A DNA stretch of 36,625 nucleotides, taken from JBOCEF01 sp047610385 (GTDB lineage Bacteria; Pseudomonadota; Alphaproteobacteria; Rhodobacterales; Rhodobacteraceae). The position numbers and the translations under genes are program-made. Where the stretch lies: assembly GCA_047610385.1 (NCBI GenBank), contig JBLGAC010000040.1, positions 1 through 36,625 of the forward strand, written 5' to 3'. This document shows positions 17,072 through 24,733 of this stretch, one piece after another (the first letter of the stretch is position 1; each line of letters opens with the position of its first letter). The notes under the pieces were generated by a model, which did no database searches, was not told the origin of the DNA, and was given only the letters and a program-made list of their open reading frames with translations.

Positions 17072-17159
17072 GACGATCCCCGTCTGTTTGATGTGAATTG
17101 GCTTTGTCTGCGCGGCGCGCGGGCCAAGGGCGGAACCGCCAAGGGCACAGGCGCAGGTC

Positions 17160-17184
17160 GGGGGCGCTTGCTCGAAGCGCCCCC
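17160..17184 (-). terminator. Terminator-like hairpin after the amt operon
   Basis: A perfect 10-bp stem (GGGGGCGCTT at 17160-17169 with AAGCGCCCCC at 17175-17184) and a 5-nt loop. It lies 7 bp beyond the stop of the 57-residue membrane protein and about 90 bp before dmmD. No T-run follows. It most likely separates the amt transcript from dmmDABC. Confidence 0.6.
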
Positions 17185-17191
17185 ATGTCGG

Positions 17192-17365
17192 TCATTTGGT
17201 GAAGGCCTTGGTCTTTCGGGCCTCGGTCACTTGGCCGTAGATCAGGGCCGCGGCGCAGATCACCGCTGCCAGAAAGGTGTAAAGCCCCGGCGCAGCCGAC
17301 CCCCAGCCAATGAACATCGCGCCGTCGACAACGGACCAGCTGGCTTCTTCATATGGAAAACCCAT
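17192..17365 (-). CDS. Small single-span membrane protein encoded with the ammonium transporter
   Basis: A 57-residue protein starting MGFPYEEASW and ending ARKTKAFTK. One hydrophobic helix (about residues 25-44, GLYTFLAAVICAAALIYG) is followed by a basic tail, which predicts the tail in the cytoplasm. AAGGAGAGA sits just before the ATG, an excellent ribosome site. The gene starts 21 bp after the amt stop, and a strong hairpin follows its own stop. These three features support a real gene despite its size. I do not recognise a named family. It could be a transporter accessory protein or an operon-specific membrane factor. Confidence 0.72.
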   Translation of the reverse strand: MGFPYEEASWSVVDGAMFIGWGSAAPGLYTFLAAVICAAALIYGQVTEARKTKAFTK

Positions 17366-17386
17366 GTCTCTCTCCTTTGCGTGATG

Positions 17387-18790
17387 TCATTCGCCAGCGG
17401 CGAGGTTGACGCCCGGGGCGGGGATGCCCTCGGGGTAGCCGTGGCCCGGAACCTTCACCAGATCCATGCCTGCGATCTCAGCGCCTTTGGGGATGCGCAG
17501 CATGCCGACCTTTTTCAGCAGCAACGACACCGCATAGCCGGGCACGAAGCCGAGCAGGAAGAACACCGCGGCCCCGATGATCTGACCGACCAGCGAAATG
17601 GTCGGCGCCTCGCCCGCCGGCCCTTGCAGCGCGGGATAGCCGCTTGCGAACACGCCCAGCATGATCACGCCGTAAAGGCCGATGGTGCCGTGCACCGTCA
17701 CTGCGCCCACGGCGTCGTCGATGCCGCGTTTCTCAAGCCAATCAGCGCAAGGCTTCAGGATGATCCCCGCCGAGAAGGCGATGATGAACGCCATCGCCGG
17801 GAAGTAGATGTCGAGCCCGGACGCCGTTGAAATGATGCCCGCCAGCGCACCGGACATCATCCAGAACGGATCGCGCGTCAAAAGCCAGGCGCCGATGATG
17901 CCGCCCGCGATCGCCATCAGAATGTTGAACGACAGCGCCGACAGCGTGATCGGGGTGCCGTAGATGGTCGAGGGCTTGTCGGCGAACCAGCTCCACGCCT
18001 CGCCGGGCACGATCACGCAGGCCATGAGGAAGCCCCAGAACCCGACGATGATCAGCATCAGCCCGGTCACGGTCAGCGGCATGTTGTGGCCCGCGATGTG
18101 GTTGGCCGATCCGTCGGCGTTGAATTTGCCGATCCGCGGCCCGAGGTTGATCAGCACCCCCAGCGCGAAGAACCCGGCGACGGCGTGGACCAGCCCGGCG
18201 GCGCCGAAATCATGCACGCCGAACTTGGTGACCAGCCAGCCGTCCGCATGCCAGCCCCAGGCCGCCGCGACGACCCAGGCAAAGGATCCCAGCACCACGG
18301 CGAGGATCACGAAGCCCACGGTCTGGATCCGCTCGATCACCGCGCCGGACATGATCGACGCGGTGGTCGCGGCGAACATCGCGAAGGCGCCAAAGAACAC
18401 GCCCGACGCCTGATCGCCGATGTTGGGGCCCATGGACTGCGCGCTCTCGCCCCAACCCCATGCGATGGAGTTGGCATATTCGATGCCCGAGATTCCGGCC
18501 GGTCCGGCCGCACCCGGCAAGCCGGTGGGGAAACCCCAATAAACCCACCAGCCAAAGAAGTAGAACGTCGGGATCATAAACGCGAAGGCGAGGATGTTTT
18601 TCACACCCGACGACAGCACGTTCTTAAGCCGCGACGCACCCATCTCATAAGCGAGGAACCCGGCATGGATGATGATCATCAGCGGGATCGTCAGGTAATA
18701 GAATGCCTCGGCGAACATGGTGTTGGTCACGCCGCTGCTGGCCTGTAGCGCGGCCACCTGCGCGGCTAATTCTGCGAGTTGCTCTTCCAC
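17387..18790 (-). CDS. amt: Ammonium transporter (Amt/AmtB family)
   Basis: A 467-residue protein with eleven to twelve membrane helices. The conserved pore histidines are visible in FGAAGLVHAVAGF and AVTVHGTIGLYG, and Amt landmarks AFMIPTFYFF and GDQASGVFFG are present. The start is GTG at 18790 behind AGAGGG. A heptad-like N-terminal helix (residues 3-18) precedes the channel. No glnK gene is adjacent, unlike the usual glnK-amtB pair, so coupling to the methylamine operons seems more likely than simple nitrogen-stress control. It may recover ammonium released during demethylation, or carry methylammonium, which Amt proteins can conduct. The plus-strand mgs operon is divergent. Confidence 0.92.
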   Translation of the reverse strand: MEEQLAELAAQVAALQASSGVTNTMFAEAFYYLTIPLMIIIHAGFLAYEMGASRLKNVLSSGVKNILAFAFMIPTFYFFGWWVYWGFPTGLPGAAGPAGISGIEYANSIAWGWGESAQSMGPNIGDQASGVFFGAFAMFAATTASIMSGAVIERIQTVGFVILAVVLGSFAWVVAAAWGWHADGWLVTKFGVHDFGAAGLVHAVAGFFALGVLINLGPRIGKFNADGSANHIAGHNMPLTVTGLMLIIVGFWGFLMACVIVPGEAWSWFADKPSTIYGTPITLSALSFNILMAIAGGIIGAWLLTRDPFWMMSGALAGIISTASGLDIYFPAMAFIIAFSAGIILKPCADWLEKRGIDDAVGAVTVHGTIGLYGVIMLGVFASGYPALQGPAGEAPTISLVGQIIGAAVFFLLGFVPGYAVSLLLKKVGMLRIPKGAEIAGMDLVKVPGHGYPEGIPAPGVNLAAGE

Positions 18791-18916
18791 GAAATCACCC
18801 TCTGTCGACTGCTGTTACAGTGCGTCGCCACGAGGGGGCGCGCGCGTATTGCGTTTTCTAAGCTGCAGAAACTGAACACGGGAAAACCATCCGCGCCAGA
18901 GATTTCTTACCCCCAA

Positions 18917-18931
18917 GGAAAATAAGTTTCC
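18917..18931 (+). promoter_or_regulatory. Shared 15-bp motif, copy in the amt/mgsA promoter region
   Basis: GGAAAATAAGTTTCC is a near-palindrome (GGAAA-N5-TTTCC). It lies 73 bp before mgsA and 126 bp before amt. Nearly the same sequence occurs upstream of tdm and fdhB. It is a plausible operator for a dimeric regulator of the island. Confidence 0.5.
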
Positions 18932-19004
18932 CAGCAGTTGAGCCGTGGGATTTTTGCTGCTAGCGTTCCCGACGACCACATTCAACCTGATGGAGGCTCC
19001 GGCC

Positions 19005-19934
19005 ATGTGCGGGATCGTCGGACTATTTCTCAAAGACAGATCGCTGGAGCCGAAGCTTGGCGAGATGCTCAACGACATGTTGATCACCATGACCGATCGC
19101 GGCCCCGACAGCGCCGGCATCGCGATTTACCGTGGCGGATCAGCGGGCAGCGCCAAGCTGACGGTCCAGTCGGACACCCCGATCGACGACTTTGACGGGC
19201 TGGCCGCCGCGCTGTCGGCGGCGCTTGGCGACGGGGTTGAGATGTCGGTGACCGACACTCACGCAGTGCTTACCCTGCGGGCTGATTTGCTGGCCGACGC
19301 GCGCAAAGCGCTGGCCGATCTGCGCCCCACGGTGCGGGTCATGAGTCGCGGCGAAAGTCTTGAGATCTACAAGGAGGTCGGGCTGCCCCGCGATGTGGCC
19401 CACCGCTTTAACCTGTGCGAGATGTCCGGCAGCCACGGCATCGGCCACACCCGCATGGCCACGGAATCAGCCGTCACCACCATGGGCGCGCACCCGTTCA
19501 ACACCGGCCCAGACCAGTGCCTGGTGCATAACGGGTCGCTGTCCAACCACAACTCGCTGCGCCGCAAATTGCGCCGCGACGGCGTGCACATCGAGACCGA
19601 GAACGACACCGAAGTCGGCGCCGCTTACCTGACCTGGAAAATGCAGCAGGGCGCGACCTTGGGCGAGGCGCTGCAAAGCAGCCTCAAGGACCTCGATGGG
19701 TTCTACACCTTCGTGGTGGGCACCAAGGACGGCTTCGGCGTGGTCCGCGATCCGATCGCCTGCAAACCCGCGGTGATGGCCGAAACCGATCAATACGTGG
19801 CCTTCGGGTCCGAATACCGCGCGCTGGTCAACCTGCCCGGCATCGAGACCGCCCGGGTGTGGGAGCCCGAGCCCGCCACGGTGTATTTCTGGAGCCACAA
19901 CGCGGCGCCCACCGCCCAAGAAAAGGCCGCCTGA
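19005..19934 (+). CDS. mgsA: N-methylglutamate synthase subunit A (class II glutamine amidotransferase)
   Basis: A 309-residue protein beginning MCGIVGLF. The Cys after the initiator is the N-terminal nucleophile of class II amidotransferases, so the ATG at 19005 is preferred over one at 18945. GGAGG lies eight bases upstream. GHTRMATES, HPFNTGPDQCLVHNGSLSN and TENDTEVGAAYLTWKM match the amidotransferase domain of glutamate synthase. In MgsABC this domain handles gamma-glutamylmethylamide, releasing methylamine to the synthase site. It is first in mgsABC-gmaS-tmm. Confidence 0.88.
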   Translation: MCGIVGLFLKDRSLEPKLGEMLNDMLITMTDRGPDSAGIAIYRGGSAGSAKLTVQSDTPIDDFDGLAAALSAALGDGVEMSVTDTHAVLTLRADLLADARKALADLRPTVRVMSRGESLEIYKEVGLPRDVAHRFNLCEMSGSHGIGHTRMATESAVTTMGAHPFNTGPDQCLVHNGSLSNHNSLRRKLRRDGVHIETENDTEVGAAYLTWKMQQGATLGEALQSSLKDLDGFYTFVVGTKDGFGVVRDPIACKPAVMAETDQYVAFGSEYRALVNLPGIETARVWEPEPATVYFWSHNAAPTAQEKAA

Positions 19935-20612
19935 ATGCAAGTTTTCGATCTGGAAGCGCAGGGCCTGCGCGCGCTCAACCGCGCGCTGCACGCCCAGGCG
20001 AGCGATACCAATCAGACCGTGTGGGACATTCTGAACCCCCGCGGCGCCCATGCCATCGCCGTCGGGCTCGACGCCCCGATCGAGGTGAATGTCAAAGGCT
20101 CCACCGGCTATTACTGCGCGGGCATGAACAAGCAGGCGACGGTGCATGTGCATGGCTCCGCCGGGCCCGGCACGGCCGAGAACATGATGAGCGGCACCGT
20201 CATCGTCGAGGGCGACGCGTCGCAATACGCCGGCGCCACCGGCAATGGCGGCACGCTGATCATCAAGGGCAACGCGTCCTCGCGCTGCGGCATTTCGATG
20301 AAGGGCATCGACATCATCGTGCACGGCAACATCGGGCACATGTCGGCGTTCATGGCCCAGTCGGGCAATCTGGTGGTCTGCGGCGATGCCGGAGAGGCGA
20401 TGGGCGACAGCCTCTATGAAGCCCGCCTGTTCGTGCGCGGATCGGTCAAATCACTGGGCGCGGACTGCATCGAGAAAGAGATGCGGCCCGAGCACGTCGC
20501 CATCCTGACCGAGCTGCTGGAGCGCGGCGGCTGCGACGCCGAAGCGTCCCAGTTCAAACGCTATGGGTCGGCGCGCAAACTCTACAATTTCAACATCGAC
20601 AACGCATATTGA
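19935..20612 (+). CDS. mgsB: N-methylglutamate synthase subunit B (GXGXG domain)
   Basis: A 225-residue protein corresponding to the C-terminal GXGXG beta-helix of glutamate synthase large subunit. Repeated strand-turn units are visible (VNVKGSTGYYCAGMNKQ, GSAGPGTAENMMSGTVIVEGD, ATGNGGTLIIKGNASSRCG, IDIIVHGNIGHM). Its role is structural, positioning the amidotransferase and FMN domains in the complex. Its ATG follows the mgsA stop directly and mgsC begins nine bases after it, so the three are cotranslated. Confidence 0.87.
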   Translation: MQVFDLEAQGLRALNRALHAQASDTNQTVWDILNPRGAHAIAVGLDAPIEVNVKGSTGYYCAGMNKQATVHVHGSAGPGTAENMMSGTVIVEGDASQYAGATGNGGTLIIKGNASSRCGISMKGIDIIVHGNIGHMSAFMAQSGNLVVCGDAGEAMGDSLYEARLFVRGSVKSLGADCIEKEMRPEHVAILTELLERGGCDAEASQFKRYGSARKLYNFNIDNAY

Positions 20613-20621
20613 GAGAGCGCC

Positions 20622-21962
20622 ATGAAAGACGATGACAACGGCGCTCCGCGCACAATGCCTGTTCAGTCGGCGACCTTCACCACCGCGGTGAACGCCGAAA
20701 TCCGCCGCGCCGCGGCCACCGGCATCTACGACATCCGCGGCGGCGGTGCCAAACGCAAGGTGCCCCATTTCGACGATCTGCTGTTCCTCGGGGCCTCGAT
20801 CTCGCGCTATCCGCTCGAAGGCTACCGTGAGAAATGCGAAACCTCGGTGACGCTGGGCGGGCGGTTCGCGAGCAAGCCGATCACGCTCGACATCCCGATC
20901 ACCATCGCGGGCATGTCGTTCGGCGCGCTGTCGGGCCCGGCCAAAGAGGCGCTGGGGCGCGGCGCGACCATGGCCGGCACGTCGACCACCACCGGCGACG
21001 GCGGCATGACCGAGGAAGAGCGCGGCCATTCCAAGACGTTGATATATCAATACCTTCCGTCGCGCTACGGCATGAACCCCGATGATCTACGACGCTGCGA
21101 TGCCATTGAAATCGTGGTTGGCCAAGGCGCCAAGCCCGGCGGGGGCGGCATGCTGCTGGGGCAGAAAATCTCCGACCGTGTAGCGATGATGCGCAACCTG
21201 CCGATGGGCATCGACCAGCGCAGCGCCTGCCGCCATCCCGATTGGACCGGGCCGGATGATCTTGAGATCAAGATCCTGGAGCTGCGCGAGATCACCAACT
21301 GGGAAAAGCCGATCTACATCAAGATCGGCGGCGCGCGGCCCTATTTCGACACCACGCTGGCGGTGAAGGCGGGGGCCGATGTGGTCGTGCTCGACGGCAT
21401 GCAGGGCGGCACGGCGGCGACGCAGGACGTGTTCATCGAGCATGTCGGCCAGCCGATTCTGGCCTGCATCCGCGAAGCGGTGCGCGCGCTTGAAGACATG
21501 GGCATGCACCGCACGGTGCAGCTGATCGTGTCGGGCGGCATCCGGCACGGCGCGGACGTGGCCAAGTGCATGGCGCTTGGCGCCGACGCGGTGTCGATCG
21601 GCACCGCGGCGCTGATCGCGCTTGGCGACAATGATCCCAAATGGGAGGCCGACTATGCCGCCCTCGGGTCCACCGCCGGCGCCTATGACGATTGGCACGA
21701 GGGGCGCGATCCCGCAGGCATCACCACGCAGGACCCGGCGCTGATGGCGCGGCTCGACCCGGTCGAGGGCGGGCGGCGGTTGAACAATTACCTCAAGGTG
21801 ATGGCGCTGGAGGCCCAGACCATCGCGCGGGCGTGCGGCAAGAGCCACCTGCACAATCTAGAACCCGAAGACCTGTGCGCGCTGACGATGGAGGCCGCCG
21901 CCATGGCCAAAATCCCGCTGGCGGGCACCGATTGGTACCCCGGCAAACCAGGCGGCGCTTGA
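20622..21962 (+). CDS. mgsC: N-methylglutamate synthase subunit C (FMN-binding glutamate-synthase domain)
   Basis: A 446-residue protein equivalent to the central synthase domain of GltB. FMN-binding features are AGMSFGALSGPAKEALGRGA, DVVVLDGMQGGTAATQDVF and VSGGIRHGADVAKCMALGADAVSIG. I see no cysteine cluster like the [3Fe-4S] site of full-length glutamate synthase. It condenses methylamine with 2-oxoglutarate to give N-methylglutamate. A 68-bp gap with a hairpin separates it from gmaS. Confidence 0.88.
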   Translation: MKDDDNGAPRTMPVQSATFTTAVNAEIRRAAATGIYDIRGGGAKRKVPHFDDLLFLGASISRYPLEGYREKCETSVTLGGRFASKPITLDIPITIAGMSFGALSGPAKEALGRGATMAGTSTTTGDGGMTEEERGHSKTLIYQYLPSRYGMNPDDLRRCDAIEIVVGQGAKPGGGGMLLGQKISDRVAMMRNLPMGIDQRSACRHPDWTGPDDLEIKILELREITNWEKPIYIKIGGARPYFDTTLAVKAGADVVVLDGMQGGTAATQDVFIEHVGQPILACIREAVRALEDMGMHRTVQLIVSGGIRHGADVAKCMALGADAVSIGTAALIALGDNDPKWEADYAALGSTAGAYDDWHEGRDPAGITTQDPALMARLDPVEGGRRLNNYLKVMALEAQTIARACGKSHLHNLEPEDLCALTMEAAAMAKIPLAGTDWYPGKPGGA

Positions 21963-21972
21963 TATATCGCGA

Positions 21973-21999
21973 AGGGCGCGCAGACTAACGACGCGCCCT
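21973..21999 (+). other. Intercistronic hairpin between mgsC and gmaS
   Basis: AGGGCGCG (21973-21980) and CGCGCCCT (21992-21999) form an 8-bp perfect stem with an 11-nt loop. No T-run follows. It may adjust the ratio of gmaS to mgs transcripts by stabilising RNA ends or by partial termination. Confidence 0.4.
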
Positions 22000-22030
22000 C
22001 GCGCCCCCCAAGACCAACAGGGAACGACAA

Positions 22031-23362
22031 ATGACCTCTGATCTTGCGAAATTCGCGGCCGAAAACGGCGTCAAATACTTCATGGTTTCGTTCACCGACC
22101 TGTTCGGCGGTCAACGCGCCAAGCTGGTTCCTGCGCAGGCCATCGCGGGCATGCAAGCCGATGGCGCGGGCTTCGCGGGCTTCGCCACATGGCTGGACAT
22201 GACGCCGGCGCACCCGGACATGCTGGCGATACCGGACCCGTCCTCGGTTATCCAACTGCCGTGGAAGCCTGAGGTCGCATGGGTCGCCGCCAATTGCGTG
22301 ATGGAGGGCGAGGACGTCGCACAGGCCCCGCGCAACGTGCTGCGCCGTCTGGTCGCCGAGGCCGCCGCCGAAGGCATGCACGTCAAAACCGGCATCGAGG
22401 CCGAGTTCTTCCTGCTGACGCCCGAGGGCGACCAGATCTCCGACCCGTTCGATACCGCCGCCAAGCCCTGCTACGACCAGCAGGCGGTCATGCGCCGCTA
22501 TGAGGTGGTGCGTGAGATCTGCGACTACATGCTGGACCTCGGCTGGGGGCCCTACCAGAACGATCATGAGGACGCGAACGGCCAGTTCGAAATGAATTGG
22601 GAGTTCGACGACGCGCTGCAAACCGCCGACAAGCACAGCTTTTTCAAGTTCATGACCAAAAGCGTCGCCGAAAAGCACGGCTTCCGCGCAACCTTCATGC
22701 CCAAACCCGTCGAGGGGCTGACCGGCAATGGCTGCCATGCCCATATCTCGGTGTGGGACGCACCGGGCGCCAAGTCCAAGGTCAACGTGTTCGCCACCGA
22801 CAAAGGCGAAGGCCCGACCGGGGAGCTGGGCCTGAGCGAGAAGGGGAAATTCTTCCTCGGCGGCATCATGAAGCACGCCTCGGCGTTGGCGGCGATCACC
22901 AACCCGACGGTCAACAGCTACAAGCGCATCAACGCGCCGCGCACCATGTCGGGCGCCACTTGGGCGCCGAACACCGTCACCTGGACCGGCAACAACCGCA
23001 CCCACATGGTCCGCGTGCCCGGCCCCGGCCGGTTCGAATTGCGCCTGCCCGACGGTGCCGTGAACCCCTATCTGCTGCAAGCGGTGATCATAGCCGCGGG
23101 GCTGTCGGGCGTGCGCGCCAAGGCCGATCCCGGCAAGCGCCACGACATCGACATGTATGCCGAGGGTCACAAAGTGCGCGGGGCACCCAAGCTGCCGCTC
23201 AACATGCTCGACGCGCTGCGCGAGTATGACAAAGACAAGGGCCTCCGCGCGATGATGGGCGACGAATTTTCAACCTCCTACATCAAGATGAAGATGCAGG
23301 AGTGGAACGACTACACCGCCCATTTCTCGCAATGGGAACGCGACAACACCCTTGATATTTGA
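22031..23362 (+). CDS. gmaS: Gamma-glutamylmethylamide synthetase (glutamine-synthetase family)
   Basis: A 443-residue member of the glutamine synthetase superfamily, of the short type known as GlnT or GmaS. Metal and substrate motifs include TGIEAEFFLL, NGCHAHISVWD, NPTVNSYKRI and PGRFELRLPDGAVNPY. It ligates methylamine to glutamate using ATP. The position directly after mgsABC and before tmm identifies it as GmaS rather than a nitrogen-assimilation glutamine synthetase. An AGGGAA ribosome site precedes the ATG, and tmm starts 11 bp downstream. GmaS is widely used as a marker gene of the methylamine pathway. Confidence 0.92.
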   Translation: MTSDLAKFAAENGVKYFMVSFTDLFGGQRAKLVPAQAIAGMQADGAGFAGFATWLDMTPAHPDMLAIPDPSSVIQLPWKPEVAWVAANCVMEGEDVAQAPRNVLRRLVAEAAAEGMHVKTGIEAEFFLLTPEGDQISDPFDTAAKPCYDQQAVMRRYEVVREICDYMLDLGWGPYQNDHEDANGQFEMNWEFDDALQTADKHSFFKFMTKSVAEKHGFRATFMPKPVEGLTGNGCHAHISVWDAPGAKSKVNVFATDKGEGPTGELGLSEKGKFFLGGIMKHASALAAITNPTVNSYKRINAPRTMSGATWAPNTVTWTGNNRTHMVRVPGPGRFELRLPDGAVNPYLLQAVIIAAGLSGVRAKADPGKRHDIDMYAEGHKVRGAPKLPLNMLDALREYDKDKGLRAMMGDEFSTSYIKMKMQEWNDYTAHFSQWERDNTLDI

Positions 23363-23373
23363 AGAGGCCGATC

Positions 23374-24708
23374 ATGACAAAGCGCGTTGCCGTTCTTGGG
23401 GCCGGCCCTTCAGGGCTGGCCCAGCTTCGGGCGTTTCAGTCGGCCCATGCCGCGGGCGCCGAAATCCCCGAGATCGTCTGCTTTGAAAAGCAATCCGAAT
23501 GGGGCGGCCTGTGGAACTACACATGGCGCACCGGCTTGGATGAATATGGCGAGCCGGTTCACGGCTCGATGTATCGCTATCTGTGGTCGAACGGCCCGAA
23601 GGAGGGGCTGGAGTTTGCGGATTATTCCTTTGAGGAACATTTCGGCAAGCAGATCGCCTCCTACCCGCCGCGCGCCGTGCTGTTCGACTACATCGAAGGC
23701 CGGGTGAAAAAGGCGGGCATCCGCGATTGGATCCGCTTCAACACCGCCGTGCGCCATGTGGAAGCCGTCGGCGACAAGTTCGCGGTGTCGGTCCGCGATC
23801 TGCCCAGCGACCGCGAATATACTGAAGAGTTCGACCATGTGATCGTCTGCACCGGCCACTTCTCAACGCCCAACGTGCCCTCGTTCGACGGGTTCGACTC
23901 GTTCAAAGGCCGGGTGATGCACGCCCATGACTTCCGCGACGCGATGGAGTTCGCAGGCAAGGACATCCTGATCGTCGGCACGTCGTATTCGGCCGAGGAC
24001 ATCGGCTCTCAATGCTGGAAATACGGTGCCAAATCGATCACCGTCAGCCACCGTACCGCGCCGATGGGCTTTGACTGGACGGACAATTGGGCCGAGGTCC
24101 CGCTGCTGCAAAAGCTGGTCGGCAACACCGCGCATTTCAAAGACGGAACCACCCGAGACGTGGACGCGGTGATCCTGTGCACCGGCTACATTCACCATTT
24201 CCCGTTCATGGCCGACGATCTGCGCCTGCGCACGGTCAACCGGCTGGCGACCTCCGATCTTTACAAAGGGGTCGCTTATGCGGCGGACCCGCGCCTGTTC
24301 TACATCGGCATGCAGGACCAGTGGTTCACCTTCAACATGTTCGACGCGCAGGCTTGGTGGGCGCGCGACGTGATCATGGGGCGCATCGCGCTGCCCGATG
24401 CCGCGGCCATGCAGGCCGACATCGCTGAACGGGTCGCGCGCGAGGATGCGGGGGAAAACGACTATGACGCCATCTGGTATCAGGGCGACTACGTTGCAGA
24501 GCTGATCGGGGAAACCGACTACCCGAGCTTTGACGTCGAAAGCGCCTGCCAGATCTTCAAGCAATGGAAGGGCCACAAGAACACCGGCATCATGACCTTC
24601 CGCGACCACGCCTACAAATCGGTGATCACCGGCACCATGGCTCCGATGCACCACACGCCGTGGAAAGACGCGCTGGACGACAGTTTTGAGGTCTATTTGC
24701 AGAACTGA
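23374..24708 (+). CDS. tmm: Trimethylamine monooxygenase (flavin-containing monooxygenase)
   Basis: A 444-residue class B flavin monooxygenase of typical bacterial FMO length. It shows the FAD motif VLGAGPSG (residues 7-14), the FMO fingerprint FKGRVMHAHDF (177-187), and the NADPH motif VGTSYSAEDIG (201-211). It oxidises trimethylamine to TMAO with NADPH and O2, and related enzymes also oxidise dimethyl sulfide. The ATG at 23374 with AGAGG upstream is chosen over a TTG at 23359. It is last in the mgs-gmaS-tmm operon and converges on tdm, the next enzyme of the pathway. Confidence 0.92.
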   Translation: MTKRVAVLGAGPSGLAQLRAFQSAHAAGAEIPEIVCFEKQSEWGGLWNYTWRTGLDEYGEPVHGSMYRYLWSNGPKEGLEFADYSFEEHFGKQIASYPPRAVLFDYIEGRVKKAGIRDWIRFNTAVRHVEAVGDKFAVSVRDLPSDREYTEEFDHVIVCTGHFSTPNVPSFDGFDSFKGRVMHAHDFRDAMEFAGKDILIVGTSYSAEDIGSQCWKYGAKSITVSHRTAPMGFDWTDNWAEVPLLQKLVGNTAHFKDGTTRDVDAVILCTGYIHHFPFMADDLRLRTVNRLATSDLYKGVAYAADPRLFYIGMQDQWFTFNMFDAQAWWARDVIMGRIALPDAAAMQADIAERVAREDAGENDYDAIWYQGDYVAELIGETDYPSFDVESACQIFKQWKGHKNTGIMTFRDHAYKSVITGTMAPMHHTPWKDALDDSFEVYLQN

Positions 24709-24733
24709 GCGGGACCCGCCCGGGGCGCTGTGA

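Noticed and set aside
18791..19004. Sigma-54 promoter (GG-N10-GC) for amt or mgsA
   Set aside because: I looked on both strands for TGGC-N7-TTGC spacing. The nearest candidate, around TGGGATTTTTGC, has the wrong spacing.
24711..24721. Terminator between the convergent tmm and tdm genes
   Set aside because: GCGGGACCCGC is palindromic but leaves a one-base loop, so it cannot form a normal terminator hairpin. No other clear stem exists in the 25-bp gap.
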